Source: Pseudomonas viridiflava (GTDB taxonomy: Bacteria > Pseudomonadota > Gammaproteobacteria > Pseudomonadales > Pseudomonadaceae). From it: a DNA stretch of 32,274 bases. A program made the translations under genes and the position numbers. The notes below the pieces were generated by a model. It made no database searches and was not told the origin of the DNA. It saw only the letters and a program-made list of their open reading frames with translations. The DNA lies in contig NZ_UTBG01000196.1 in the NCBI RefSeq assembly GCF_900580675.1, forward strand, positions 1 to 32,274, in the 5' to 3' direction. Below, in pieces: positions 1 to 8,390 of this stretch; position 1 is the first letter of the stretch; every line of letters starts with the position of its first letter.

Positions 1-71
1 ACCCGCTGTAAGAGCGGAACCAATATCAGCCGTGACCGCAGCAACGGATATGTACCCCCCCCATCAAACAA

Positions 72-980
72 CTACCCACCCCCCGCCATATGCTCCGAAA
101 TCCTGGCCCGCAACCACCGCTCCGCCGGATCATTGTCATGCACCCCACTCCACACCATCGACAACTCCGCCGCATCAATCGCAAACGGCGGGTCCTCCGC
201 ACGTAACGCCGTCCCCTCGGTCAACGCACACGCCGCATAATCCGGCACTGTCGCAATAATCTGCGTCCCCGCGAGCAACGCCCGCAACCCACTGAACTGC
301 GGCACCGCCAACACCACCCGCCGTGCCCGGCCGATCCGCGCCAGGTCAAGGTCGATATTGCCGCTCAAATCCCCGGAAAACGACACCATCGCATGGGGCC
401 GCTCGCAATAGTCATCCAGGGTCAACGGCGCCCCACCGTCATCCCCCCGCAGCACCTTGCACGGAATATCCCGCAGTTTCTTGCGCTTGGCATTCGCCGG
501 CAATTCAGTGGTGTAACTCACCCCCACGGTAATCTCGCCACTGGCCAATAACGACGACATCAACAGGTAATTGGCCCGGCGCACCACCACGATGATCCCC
601 GGTGCCTCTTCGCGCAATCGGCTCAGCAATGGCGGGAACAGCCCGAACTCGGCGTCGTCCGACAGCCCGATGCGGAACACCGCGCAGCTGGTGGAAGGGT
701 CGAAATCCTTGGCGCGGCTGACCGCGCCGGAAATGGTGTCCATGGCCGGTTGCAGCTCCTTGAGGATCGCCAGGGCGCGTGGCGTAGGCTCCATGCCCCG
801 CCCGTTGCGCAGCAGCAACGGGTCGTCGAACAGGTCCCGCAGACGACCGAGTGCCGCACTCACTGCCGGCTGGCCCATAAAGAGCTTTTCAGCGACGCGG
901 GTCAGGTTCTTCTCGAACATCAGCGCCTCGAAAATCACCAGCAGGTTCATGTCGACGCGGCGCAGGTCGTTACGGTTCAT
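72..980 (-). CDS. LysR-family transcriptional regulator, MexT/NodD-like
   Basis: The product is a 302-residue LysR-type regulator. Residues 5-67 form the N-terminal winged helix-turn-helix, with the family pattern of a DLRRVDMNLL start, an AEKLFMGQPAVSAALGRLR recognition region and DDPLLLRNGRGMEPTPRA. This N-terminus closely resembles MexT, the activator of the mexEF-oprN efflux operon, and more broadly the NodD-like subgroup. The remainder is a periplasmic-binding-protein-like effector domain of normal length. The open frame extends to 1097, but the ATG at 980 gives the family-typical start. A nod-box-like dyad lies 43-57 bases upstream, which fits autoregulation. The effector and target genes cannot be read from sequence, and I do not claim it is MexT itself. 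Confidence 0.88.
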   Translation of the reverse strand: MNRNDLRRVDMNLLVIFEALMFEKNLTRVAEKLFMGQPAVSAALGRLRDLFDDPLLLRNGRGMEPTPRALAILKELQPAMDTISGAVSRAKDFDPSTSCAVFRIGLSDDAEFGLFPPLLSRLREEAPGIIVVVRRANYLLMSSLLASGEITVGVSYTTELPANAKRKKLRDIPCKVLRGDDGGAPLTLDDYCERPHAMVSFSGDLSGNIDLDLARIGRARRVVLAVPQFSGLRALLAGTQIIATVPDYAACALTEGTALRAEDPPFAIDAAELSMVWSGVHDNDPAERWLRARISEHMAGGG

Positions 981-1020
981 GGTGATATCCAAACGGTTAG
1001 CTAAATCATAGATAAACACG

Positions 1021-1039
1021 CAATCGGATATTTTGATTG
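1021..1039. promoter_or_regulatory. Nod-box-like LysR operator (ATC-N9-GAT)
   Basis: The dyad CAATC-N9-GATTG contains ATC (1023-1025) and GAT (1035-1037) nine bases apart. ATC-N9-GAT is the core of nod boxes and of the MexT-type binding site, and it also satisfies the general LysR T-N11-A rule. It sits in the 215-bp divergent region between the LysR gene and the AraC-type gene, about 40 bp from the LysR start. Use by the adjacent LysR protein is inferred. Confidence 0.4.
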
Positions 1040-1195
1040 CACACCTGTGCTGTCTTTTTCGACGATCAAAACCCGCTTTACCTGACAAAATTAACAACGA
1101 TTAACTCGTCAGCCAGACGGTCCGGCGCCAAGAATAGAGCGGTCTACACTGCATCCATTCACCGGGAACGCTCCCATCGACTGCGGATATCTGTC

Positions 1196-1594
1196 ATGGC
1201 CCGACTTGAGTACTGTACCCCTCGTGTATCCGCTACCGGCGGCCTCTGCCCCCGGCGCGAGCGTATCGCCAAGCAATTGATCCTCGCCAACCTCGGCGAA
1301 AGCCTGGCGATTGCCGACCTGGCCCAGGCCTGCGCGCTGTCGCGCAGCCATTTTTCCCGCGCGTTCAAATGCACCACCGGGCTGTCGCCGCAGGAATGGA
1401 TTCGCCAACAGCGCATCCAGCGGGCCAAGGAACTGATCACCGGTTCGGCCCTGAGCCTGACGCAAATCAGCCTGGAGTGCGGCTTCTGCGACCAGGCGCA
1501 TTTCTGCCATATGTTCACCCGCAGTGAAGGCGTCAACCCGATGACCTGGCGAAACCACCAACTGCGTCACAAGCCCCACGTGATCGCGGCCTAG
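1196..1594 (+). CDS. Stand-alone AraC-type DNA-binding domain protein
   Basis: The product is a 132-residue protein made almost entirely of an AraC/XylS double helix-turn-helix (about residues 22-120). Signature parts are AIADLAQACALSRSHFSRAFK, GLSPQEWIRQQRIQRAKELI and the second helix pair SLTQISLECGFCDQAHFCHMF. There is no room for an effector-binding domain, so it resembles the short SoxS/MarA-sized members, whose activity is set by their amount rather than by a ligand. The frame is open from 1037, but the ATG at 1196 is the first start followed by recognisable sequence; no strong ribosome-binding site precedes it. It is divergent from the LysR gene and 58 bp upstream of the large ATPase regulator. 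Targets are unknown. Confidence 0.8.
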   Translation: MARLEYCTPRVSATGGLCPRRERIAKQLILANLGESLAIADLAQACALSRSHFSRAFKCTTGLSPQEWIRQQRIQRAKELITGSALSLTQISLECGFCDQAHFCHMFTRSEGVNPMTWRNHQLRHKPHVIAA

Positions 1595-1652
1595 TGGTAG
1601 CTGCGCGCCTGGCCTATGCTGGCCGTTCCCTTCAAGCCGAGCATGGCCCCCC

Positions 1653-4427
1653 ATGAGTGACCTCAGCGACCAGGCCGTGCATTTCGGCCCCTACCGCATC
1701 CATCCGCGCCAACGCGTGGTGCTGGAAGCCGGTCGCCCGTTGCGCCTGGGACGGCGCGCGGTGGACATCCTGCTGATCCTGCTGGAGCAGGCCGGCAATG
1801 TGGTGAGCAAGCAGGAACTGATCGCCCGGGTCTGGCCCAAAAGTGTGGTCGAAGACGGCAACCTACGCGTGCATATGGCGGCGCTGCGCAAGGCCCTGGG
1901 CGATGGCCAGGCCGGGCAGCGCTATATCGTGACGGTCGCCCAGCGCGGCTACAGTTTTGTTGCGCCACTGAGCATCGAACCGATGACGCCACCCGACGAA
2001 GGCGCGCCCCAACGGCCAAGCCATAACCTGCCGCTGCGGCGCACGCGGATGATCGGGCGCCAGGCGCTGATCGACAGCCTGGTGCAGCAACTGCCCGAAC
2101 AGCGCTTTATCACGCTGACCGGCGCGGGCGGCATCGGCAAGACCACCGTGGCGCTGCGCGTGGCGGAATTGCTGATCGGGCACTACCGCGACGGGATTCA
2201 TCTGCTGGACCTGGCGCCCCTCAGCGCGCCGTCGATGATCCTGCCCAATCTGGCCGCCCTGCTTGGCCTCACGTATGCCGAGCACGAACCGCTGGCGACC
2301 TTTGCGCGGCGCTTGCAGGAGCGCCAGGTGCTGCTGGTGATCGACAACTGCGAACACCTGCTGGACGACATCGCCCTGATCAGCGAAACCCTGCTGCGCC
2401 ATGCCCCCCGACTGCACATCCTGGCCACCAGCCGCGAGGCCTTGCGCGCCGAGGGCGAAGCCGTGCAACGCCTCGCGCCCCTGGCCTGCCCGCCCGCCAC
2501 CGGCAATCGCGCCCAGGCCATGGGCTACCCGGCCCTGCAATTGTTGATCGAACGCGCGATGTCGCATCAGGACAGCTTTGAATTGAGCCAAGCCGAGCTG
2601 CCGCTGGCGATCGATATCTGCCAGCGCCTGGACGGCATCCCGCTGGCAATCGAGCTGGTCGCAGCGCAGATCGAACGCTTCGGCCTGCCCGGCCTGCTGG
2701 TGCAAATGGAAGATAACTTTCGCCTGCTGACCCGTGGCCGGCGCAGCGCCCTGCCCCGCCATCAAACCCTGCGCGCCACGCTGGACTGGAGCTTCGACCT
2801 GCTGACGGGGTGCGAGCAAATCTGCCTGCGTCGCCTGGCCGTGTTCCGCGGCGGCTTCAGCCTGGCCAGCGCGGCGGCAGTGATTGCCGGCGAGCAGATC
2901 GAGCCGATCGAAGTGCTGGGCTCGATCACTCAACTGGTGGCCAAATCCCTGCTCAATGTGGAGCCCGGCGACGACGAGATGGTCTATCGCCTGCTGGACA
3001 TCACCCGCACCTACGCCCTGGAAAAACTCAGCCTTGCCGAGGAGCTCGACGCCACCCGCGAACGCCACGCGGCACGCTGCCTGGCCCTGATGGAGCAGGC
3101 GCAGGACGATTGGGAACTGACCGCCACCCAGCCATGGATCGACCGTTATGCGCCGCTGCGTGAAGACGTGCGCGCCGCGCTTGACTGGGGGCTTGCCGAC
3201 GGCGGTGAACAGTTGCTGGCGATCCGCCTGACGGTCAGCGCTATGCCGCTTTGGCAGGAATTGTCGCTGCTCAGGGAACACGCCCTGTATGTGGACAAGG
3301 CCCTGGCCCTGATGGCCAAGGCCAGCACACCCTGCTCGCAATTGACCCTGCAGTTGCAGCTCGCGCTGGGCAGCCTGTCCTATCACAGCCTGGGCGCTGC
3401 ACCGCGCACTATCGCAGCGTTTGTCAGCGCTCGGCGCCTTGCCGAGGAACGCCAGGACCTCGACGGCCAATTGCGCGCGGTCTCCGGCCACATGGCGGTG
3501 AATCTGTGTGCGGGCCTCTATCATCAGGCGCTCGAGCTGAGCGTGCAGTTCGATCACCTCGACCCGCGCAACAATCCACTGCTGGACCTGAGTGCCCAGC
3601 GCCTGCGCGTGCTGGCGCAGCATTACACCGGCAACCAGACAATCGCGCGGCACAATGCCGAGCAGATGATCCAGCGCATGGCCCACAGCGGCTCGTTGAA
3701 CCGATTCGCGCACCGTATCGGCGTGCAATACGACCAGAGCGTAGCCTCGCTGACGGTGCTGGCGCGGATCCTGTGGTTACAAGGCTTCCCCGACCGCGCG
3801 TGGAGTGTCGCCAACCAGGCGCTGGAACTGGCGCTGCAAATCAATCACGGCACCTCGATCTGCTATACCCTGGCGCTGGCCGGCGTAGTGATCGCCCGCT
3901 ACAACGGTGATGACGAGGCGGCGCGGTCGTTGCAGGCGCTGCTGCTGGAACAGGCGCACAAGCATTCGGTGCAACTGTTCCAGACCTGGGCCGGCCACTA
4001 CGCCGGCATCCTGGAGCGCAACGATTTGCAGGGCCTGGGGCTGGTCGAGGACACGCTGATCACGCTGGGCGCCAACCCGGTTGACCCGCGCGCCTTGGAG
4101 CGAGCCCGCAGCGGTGCGGCCGGTTGGTGCAGCCCGGAGATTCTGCGGGTGCACGCCGAGAGCCTGGCCGATGCCCGCGCCGCCGAAGCCTTGCTGCTTG
4201 AGGCCCTGGACCTGGCGCACCAGCAAGGCGCCCTCACCTGGGAACTGCGTTGCGCAGCCTCACTGGCGCAGCTGTGGCAGGCCCAAGGCCGCGTGCAGGC
4301 CGCGCGCGAGCTGTTGGGTTCAGTCTACGCGCGCTTTACCGAGGGCTTTGGCACCCAGGACCTGATCCGCGTGCGCGGCCTGCTCGACGAGCTGCAGGAC
4401 AAACGGCCGGCCCGAGAACGGCCCTAG
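1653..4427 (+). CDS. Winged-helix/STAND ATPase transcriptional regulator (long form)
   Basis: The 924-residue protein begins with an OmpR-type winged helix (about residues 10-105; GRRAVDILLILLEQAGNVVS, RVHMAALRKALGD and the QRGYSFVAP wing). An NB-ARC-like ATPase follows, with a P-loop GAGGIGKTT near residue 156, a Walker B-like LLVIDNCEHLL near 230 and a TSREAL sensor motif. A long helical, TPR-like region runs from about residue 480 to the end. This is the layout of AfsR/MalT-like STAND regulators, where a signal bound to the helical part opens the ATPase and exposes DNA binding. It shares plan and sequence with the minus-strand gene at 4320-5885 and overlaps its 3' end by 108 bp. Signal and targets are unknown. 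Confidence 0.85.
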   Translation: MSDLSDQAVHFGPYRIHPRQRVVLEAGRPLRLGRRAVDILLILLEQAGNVVSKQELIARVWPKSVVEDGNLRVHMAALRKALGDGQAGQRYIVTVAQRGYSFVAPLSIEPMTPPDEGAPQRPSHNLPLRRTRMIGRQALIDSLVQQLPEQRFITLTGAGGIGKTTVALRVAELLIGHYRDGIHLLDLAPLSAPSMILPNLAALLGLTYAEHEPLATFARRLQERQVLLVIDNCEHLLDDIALISETLLRHAPRLHILATSREALRAEGEAVQRLAPLACPPATGNRAQAMGYPALQLLIERAMSHQDSFELSQAELPLAIDICQRLDGIPLAIELVAAQIERFGLPGLLVQMEDNFRLLTRGRRSALPRHQTLRATLDWSFDLLTGCEQICLRRLAVFRGGFSLASAAAVIAGEQIEPIEVLGSITQLVAKSLLNVEPGDDEMVYRLLDITRTYALEKLSLAEELDATRERHAARCLALMEQAQDDWELTATQPWIDRYAPLREDVRAALDWGLADGGEQLLAIRLTVSAMPLWQELSLLREHALYVDKALALMAKASTPCSQLTLQLQLALGSLSYHSLGAAPRTIAAFVSARRLAEERQDLDGQLRAVSGHMAVNLCAGLYHQALELSVQFDHLDPRNNPLLDLSAQRLRVLAQHYTGNQTIARHNAEQMIQRMAHSGSLNRFAHRIGVQYDQSVASLTVLARILWLQGFPDRAWSVANQALELALQINHGTSICYTLALAGVVIARYNGDDEAARSLQALLLEQAHKHSVQLFQTWAGHYAGILERNDLQGLGLVEDTLITLGANPVDPRALERARSGAAGWCSPEILRVHAESLADARAAEALLLEALDLAHQQGALTWELRCAASLAQLWQAQGRVQAARELLGSVYARFTEGFGTQDLIRVRGLLDELQDKRPARERP

Positions 4428-5885
4428 GTAATGCCCATAGCCCTGCTGCAACCGCGCGACCTGCGCGGGGTTGCGCAGTTGCGCGAGCGCGTAGCTGCGC
4501 GTGCTGTTGAGCAAACGAAAGCGCTCGGGCCCCAGGCCCGGCTCGACGCTCAACAGTGAAGTGTTGACCAGCCGCGCCAGCAGGTAGGACAGGTCGGCGT
4601 GCTCCAGCTCAGTGCCGGCCACCAACTGGCTGAGGGTCGGCAAGGTCACCGCCATCCTGAACAGGCCCAATTGCAAGAACAGCCAGCGCTCCGGCAGGCT
4701 CAAGCGCTCGTAGCTCCAATCCAGGGCAGCCGTCAGCGATCGATGGCGCTCAACCGCGGTGCGTCGGCCACGGATCAGCAGCTGTATGCCACTGCGCAAT
4801 TGCGCCTGCACACCGCACACCCCCAGCGCGTCGACCTGGGCCGCCGCCAGTTCGAGCGCCAGCGGAATACCGTCGAGGCGCCGGCAGATATCGCGCAGCG
4901 GCGCCAAATCCTGGAGGCGCAATGCAAAGCCCTGTTGGCTGGCGCGCGCACGGGCAACGAACAGCTGCACCGCCGGATAGGCCATCGCCTGCTCTACACT
5001 GCCCAGCGTCGACGGTGCAGGCACCGCCAGGCGGGGCACGCGCAGCACCCATTCACCCGGCACTTGCAGCGCCTCACGGCTGCTGACCAGCACGCTGACC
5101 TCGGGCGCCTGTTCACGCAGCACGCGCAGCAGATGGCGGCAGGCGCCCAGCAGCAGGTCGGCGCCGTCGAGTACCAGCAACAACTGGCGACCGGCCAATT
5201 GGCGGCACAGTTCAGAGGCGCTGGCGCTGGGCTCCAGCTGCAGCGCCGCGGCCACGTGGCGCAGCATCAATAGCGGCGCCTGCACCGTGGCCAGGTCCAC
5301 CCACCACACACCCTCGCGGTAACGCGGCAGTACACGCTCGGCCAACGCCAGGGCCAGCGTGCTTTTGCCCACGCCGGCGCAACCGGTGAGGCTGATCAGG
5401 CGGTGCCCCGACAGGCGTCGCACCAGCATGCTCAGCAGTTCATCGCGCCCCATCACCGGGCTGAGCCGCACGTCCAGGTTATGCCGTGGCGGCTGCGCGA
5501 GCGTCGGCGCCTGCACCGGCGCGGCAAAGCAGTAACCGCGCTGCGGATCATTAAGGATATAGCGTTGCCCATCAAGCGCGCGGCGCAAGGCAGCGATGTG
5601 CACCCGCAGGTTGTTCTCCTCCACCACACTGCACGGCCATACCCGCTCGATCAACGTGCCCTTGTTGATGAATTGCCCTGGAGTTTCGAGAAGCACGGCG
5701 AGGATATCCAGCGCCCGACCGCCCAAAGGCACTGGCCAGCCGGCCTTGCTGACCAGCCGCTGCTGCCGGTGAAAGGCATAGGCACCAAAGCGCACCGTGC
5801 TGTCCGCGTCCATCGCCTGAGGGTTGTGCATGTCTGTCATCACGCTGAAACGCCCGGTCTTGGGCGTTCGCGCATCCTTTTCCAT
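4320..5885 (-). CDS. Winged-helix/ATPase regulator, short paralog (probably C-terminally truncated)
   Basis: The 521-residue frame has the same order of domains as the gene at 1653-4427. It has an OmpR-type winged helix (VPLGGRALDILAVLLETPGQ, VHIAALRRALDGQRYI, PQRGYCFAAP), then an ATPase with P-loop GCAGVGKST near residue 166, Walker B-like LLLVLDGADLL and SSREAL. It ends shortly after the equivalent of residue 450 of the long form, so the whole helical sensor half is missing. Its last 35 codons are read antisense through the 3' end of the convergent neighbour and have no family character, which points to a deletion or truncation. No clear ribosome-binding site marks the start; ATGs at 5840, 5831 and 5813 are alternatives that fit the family N-terminus better than 5885. 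Confidence 0.75.
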   Translation of the reverse strand: MEKDARTPKTGRFSVMTDMHNPQAMDADSTVRFGAYAFHRQQRLVSKAGWPVPLGGRALDILAVLLETPGQFINKGTLIERVWPCSVVEENNLRVHIAALRRALDGQRYILNDPQRGYCFAAPVQAPTLAQPPRHNLDVRLSPVMGRDELLSMLVRRLSGHRLISLTGCAGVGKSTLALALAERVLPRYREGVWWVDLATVQAPLLMLRHVAAALQLEPSASASELCRQLAGRQLLLVLDGADLLLGACRHLLRVLREQAPEVSVLVSSREALQVPGEWVLRVPRLAVPAPSTLGSVEQAMAYPAVQLFVARARASQQGFALRLQDLAPLRDICRRLDGIPLALELAAAQVDALGVCGVQAQLRSGIQLLIRGRRTAVERHRSLTAALDWSYERLSLPERWLFLQLGLFRMAVTLPTLSQLVAGTELEHADLSYLLARLVNTSLLSVEPGLGPERFRLLNSTRSYALAQLRNPAQVARLQQGYGHYLGPFSGRPFVLQLVEQAAHADQVLGAKALGKARVD

Positions 5886-5980
5886 GGGCTTGTGGCTATC
5901 TTGCCAGTTGGCGGTGACAGGACAATGCTGGCACAGGGAGCGATACGGACATTCGGGTGCGCGAGACGGACATTCTGTCG

Positions 5981-6931
5981 TTAACTGAACTGCTGTCGGT
6001 ATTGGGTCGGGTTGAGGCCGAGCTTTTCACTGAACAGAAAGCGCATATGCCGCACGCTGCCGAAGCCTGCATGGAAGGCCACGGTCTTGAGCGGCAGCTC
6101 GGTGCTTTCGAGTAATTGGCGAGCACGGTCGATGCGCGCGCCCTGCAGGAACGCCATCGGCGTCATCTGCACCTCCCTGGCAAACAGCCGGGCAAAATGG
6201 CGTGCGCTCATGCCGGCCAGCTCAGCCATGGACTCGATGGTGAAGGGCTGATCCAGATGCTCCAGCACATGGTTCTGTACACGGGTGATCGGCGTTTCCT
6301 GGGTCGCCACGGCAGCGGTCATCGGACTGAACTGGGCCTGGCCGCCCTGGCGTTTCATCACCACCAGCAGCACTTTGGCCACTTCCACCGCGACCTGCTT
6401 GCCATGGTCCTGGGCCACGACCGACAGCGCCAGGTCGATACCCGCGGTGACCCCGCCCGAGGTGATCAAACGCCCATCCTGCAGGTAAATGCGATCGGTC
6501 TCGACGATGGCCTTGGGGAAGGCCTTGATCAGGCGTTCGGTGTAATGCCAGTGGGTGGTCACGCGGTGGTCGTCGAGCAGGCCCGCATGCCCGAGCACAA
6601 AGGCACCGGTGCAGATCGAGCCAAAACGCCGGGCTCGGGGCGCGGCCTGTTTCAACCAGGGCAACAGCGCGGGATGGCATTCGTTGTAGGCACCGGGGCC
6701 GCCGGGCACCAGTAGCAGGTCATAGGCCTCGTGCGCCTGGCCCAGCAGCAGGTCGGCCTGCACCATCACCCCGTTGGAGGCGCGCAACGGGCCGGGCTCG
6801 GTGCCGAGGGTGAGTATCCGATAGTGGTCCGCTGCGGGCAGGTAGCGGTTGGCAATCGAAAACACTTCGAGCGGCCCGGCCATGTCGAGCAGGAGGAAGT
6901 CCGGAAACAGCGCCATGGCCACGGTTTTCAT
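5981..6931 (-). CDS. GlxA-family regulator (DJ-1/PfpI-like domain plus AraC HTH)
   Basis: The 316-residue protein has an N-terminal class I glutamine-amidotransferase-like (DJ-1/PfpI) domain with the elbow GSICTGAFVLGHAGLL and the motif VPGGPGA. Its C-terminal AraC double helix-turn-helix (about residues 215-316) contains TIESMAELAGMSARHFARLFAREV and a C-terminal KTVAFHAGFGSVRHMRFLF-type helix pair. In GlxA regulators the first domain binds a small ligand. The gene is divergent from the pirin gene with 179 bp between them, which makes pirin a likely target. It has family-typical length. The ligand is not predictable from sequence. Confidence 0.88.
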   Translation of the reverse strand: MKTVAMALFPDFLLLDMAGPLEVFSIANRYLPAADHYRILTLGTEPGPLRASNGVMVQADLLLGQAHEAYDLLLVPGGPGAYNECHPALLPWLKQAAPRARRFGSICTGAFVLGHAGLLDDHRVTTHWHYTERLIKAFPKAIVETDRIYLQDGRLITSGGVTAGIDLALSVVAQDHGKQVAVEVAKVLLVVMKRQGGQAQFSPMTAAVATQETPITRVQNHVLEHLDQPFTIESMAELAGMSARHFARLFAREVQMTPMAFLQGARIDRARQLLESTELPLKTVAFHAGFGSVRHMRFLFSEKLGLNPTQYRQQFS

Positions 6932-6983
6932 AAAACGAGAGATCCAGGAGAAGGAAGACGGCAGGCATTATGGCACGTCCTTT

Positions 6984-7006
6984 ACTGTCAACCTGAATGG
7001 GACAGT
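6984..7006. promoter_or_regulatory. Inverted repeat in the divergent glxA-like/pirin promoter region
   Basis: A perfect 6-bp inverted repeat, ACTGTC-N11-GACAGT, lies between the divergent GlxA-family gene and the pirin gene. Its size and spacing suit a dimeric regulator. A direct repeat (GGTAACC and AGTAACC) lies closer to pirin. No confident -35/-10 pair could be assigned. Binding by the adjacent GlxA-type protein is inferred from position only. Confidence 0.35.
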
Positions 7007-7110
7007 TATTCAGATTTCATCTTCTTAATGAATTTTTCGGTAACCAGTAACCTTCTTCTCAACGCAAGCGCCCTGCACTTCGCAGCCTGCGCTCACTTGA
7101 GGACAAGACC

Positions 7111-7833
7111 ATGCTGACCCTTCGCAAAGCTTCCGAACGCGGCGCCGCCAATCACGGTTGGTTGAAGTCGTTTCACACCTTCTCGTTCGCCAACTACTGG
7201 AACCCGCAGGAACAGGGGTTTTCCGACCTGCTGGTGATCAACGATGACCGCGTTGCCGCCGGTAAGGGCTTCGGCCAGCACCCGCACCGCGACATGGAGA
7301 TCTTCTCTTATGTGCTCGAAGGTGCCCTGGAACACAAGGACACCCTGGGCACCGGCTCGGTGATTCGCCCTGGTGACGTGCAATTAATGAGCGCCGGCAG
7401 CGGCGTGGCTCACAGCGAGTTCAACCACAGCCAGACCCGTGGCGTGCACTTCCTGCAAATCTGGATCGTACCCGCCGTGGCCGGTGCCGAACCGCGCTAT
7501 CAACAGGAGCACTTCAGCGAGGCGCAGAAACGTGGGCGCTTGCAGTTGATCATCTCGCCGGACGGCGCCGACGGCTCCCTGAGCGTACGCCAGGATGCAC
7601 GGGTGTACGCCGGGCTGTTCAACGGTGACGAAGCCGCCAGCCTGGACCTGCCACCGGAGCGCCATGTGTACATCCACGTGGCTCGGGGCAGCGTTGAAGT
7701 CAACGGCCAGCGCCTGCAGGAAGGCGACGGCGCCCGGGTGCGCGATGAGCGCCGGATCCGCCTGAGCCAGGGCGAGGATGCCGAGGTGCTGGTGTTCGAC
7801 CTGCGCCCTCAGGAACTGCCGCAGATGCCCTGA
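7111..7833 (+). CDS. Pirin family protein (YhhW-like bicupin)
   Basis: The 240-residue product is a pirin of the YhhW type. The N-terminal cupin holds the metal ligands His57 and His59 (GQHPHRDMEIFSYVLEG) and His101 and Glu103 (GSGVAHSEFN), all conserved. A second cupin follows (RVYAGLFNGDEAASLDLPP, then VYIHVARGSVEVNGQ). Bacterial YhhW has quercetin 2,3-dioxygenase activity in vitro; the physiological role of pirins is uncertain (redox sensing or control of enzyme complexes has been proposed). The ATG at 7111 follows a good GAGGA site. The gene is divergent from a GlxA-type regulator and is followed by a hairpin. Confidence 0.93.
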   Translation: MLTLRKASERGAANHGWLKSFHTFSFANYWNPQEQGFSDLLVINDDRVAAGKGFGQHPHRDMEIFSYVLEGALEHKDTLGTGSVIRPGDVQLMSAGSGVAHSEFNHSQTRGVHFLQIWIVPAVAGAEPRYQQEHFSEAQKRGRLQLIISPDGADGSLSVRQDARVYAGLFNGDEAASLDLPPERHVYIHVARGSVEVNGQRLQEGDGARVRDERRIRLSQGEDAEVLVFDLRPQELPQMP

Positions 7834-7841
7834 CCGGCACG

Positions 7842-7869
7842 GCGATGGCCCCGCTTTACGGGCCATCGC
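7842..7869 (+). terminator. Hairpin after pirin, probable terminator
   Basis: A perfect 10-bp stem (GCGATGGCCC pairing with GGGCCATCGC, 8-base loop) lies 9 bp after the pirin stop. It lacks a following T run, so it may stabilise the transcript end rather than terminate intrinsically. Confidence 0.5.
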
Positions 7870-7978
7870 TGGCGTCGATAGTCACCATCAGCGCAATGAA
7901 GTTCTCTTAAAAAATGCAACGCGTAACATCAACCCCATACCAGCAACAACCCAACTAAAACACTTGGAGCACACACTC

Positions 7979-8365
7979 ATGAAACGCCAAATCTTGCTTA
8001 GCCTCGCTTTCTCGGTACTCGCTGCAAACGCATTTGCTCTTCCTGTCGTCGCTGAAGGCGGTTCGGACCGCCTGATCGAAAGCCGTGTTGCAGAAGGTGG
8101 TTCGGACCGCCTGCAAGGCAACCGTTTCGCCGAAGGCGGTGCTGATCGCTTGCAGGAACGTGGCCTGGCTGAAGGCGGTGCTGATCGTCTGCAGGAACGC
8201 GGCCTGGCTGAAGGTGGTGCGGATCGTCTGCAGGAACGTGGCCTGGCTGAAGGCGGTGCGGATCGTCTGCAGGAACGCGGTCTGGCTGAAGGCGGTGCTG
8301 ATCGTCTGCAGGAACGCGGTCTGGCTGAAGGCGGTGCTGATCGTCTGCAGGGCAACAACGCTTGA
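7979..8365 (+). CDS. Secreted small protein of eight 13-residue tandem repeats, function unknown
   Basis: The 128-residue product starts with a signal peptide (MKRQILLSLAFSVLAANAFA, likely cleaved after AFA). Almost all the rest is eight 13-residue units: two of the type VAEGGSDRL(I/Q)xxR, one FAEGGADRLQERG and five LAEGGADRLQ units, the last ending GNNA. At the DNA level these are 39-bp tandem repeats differing mostly by silent changes, which suggests recent expansion or homogenisation. The invariant core is AEGGxDRL. There is no cysteine or catalytic motif. The start at 7979 follows TTGGAG; the frame is open further upstream (to 7778) but that part overlaps pirin. It is a single-gene unit ended by a strong terminator. 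I do not recognise a function. Confidence 0.85.
   Translation: MKRQILLSLAFSVLAANAFALPVVAEGGSDRLIESRVAEGGSDRLQGNRFAEGGADRLQERGLAEGGADRLQERGLAEGGADRLQERGLAEGGADRLQERGLAEGGADRLQERGLAEGGADRLQGNNA
8092..8350 (+). repeat. 39-bp tandem repeat array inside the secreted repeat protein gene
   Basis: Consecutive 39-bp units encode the 13-residue repeat. Units from about 8128 onward are nearly identical, varying at a few third positions (GGC/GGT, GCT/GCG, CGC/CGT). Because 39 is a multiple of three, loss or gain of units keeps the frame, so copy number could vary between strains. There are no spacers, so this is not a CRISPR array. Confidence 0.85.
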
Positions 8366-8390
8366 TACCCCGCGGCTTGCGGGAACCCCA

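Noticed and set aside
32..259. 75-codon plus-strand open frame at the left edge
   Set aside because: Pro/Thr/His-rich shadow of the LysR gene with no start signal; bases 1-71 contain only a small CCGCT/AGCGG hairpin and nothing I can name.
1863..3728. 621-codon minus-strand open frame opposite the long ATPase regulator
   Set aside because: Low-complexity Gln/His/Ala/Gly-rich product typical of an antisense shadow; the plus strand carries clear winged-helix and P-loop motifs.
8092..8350. Possible CRISPR array
   Set aside because: The repeats are contiguous 39-bp coding units with no spacers and no cas genes nearby.
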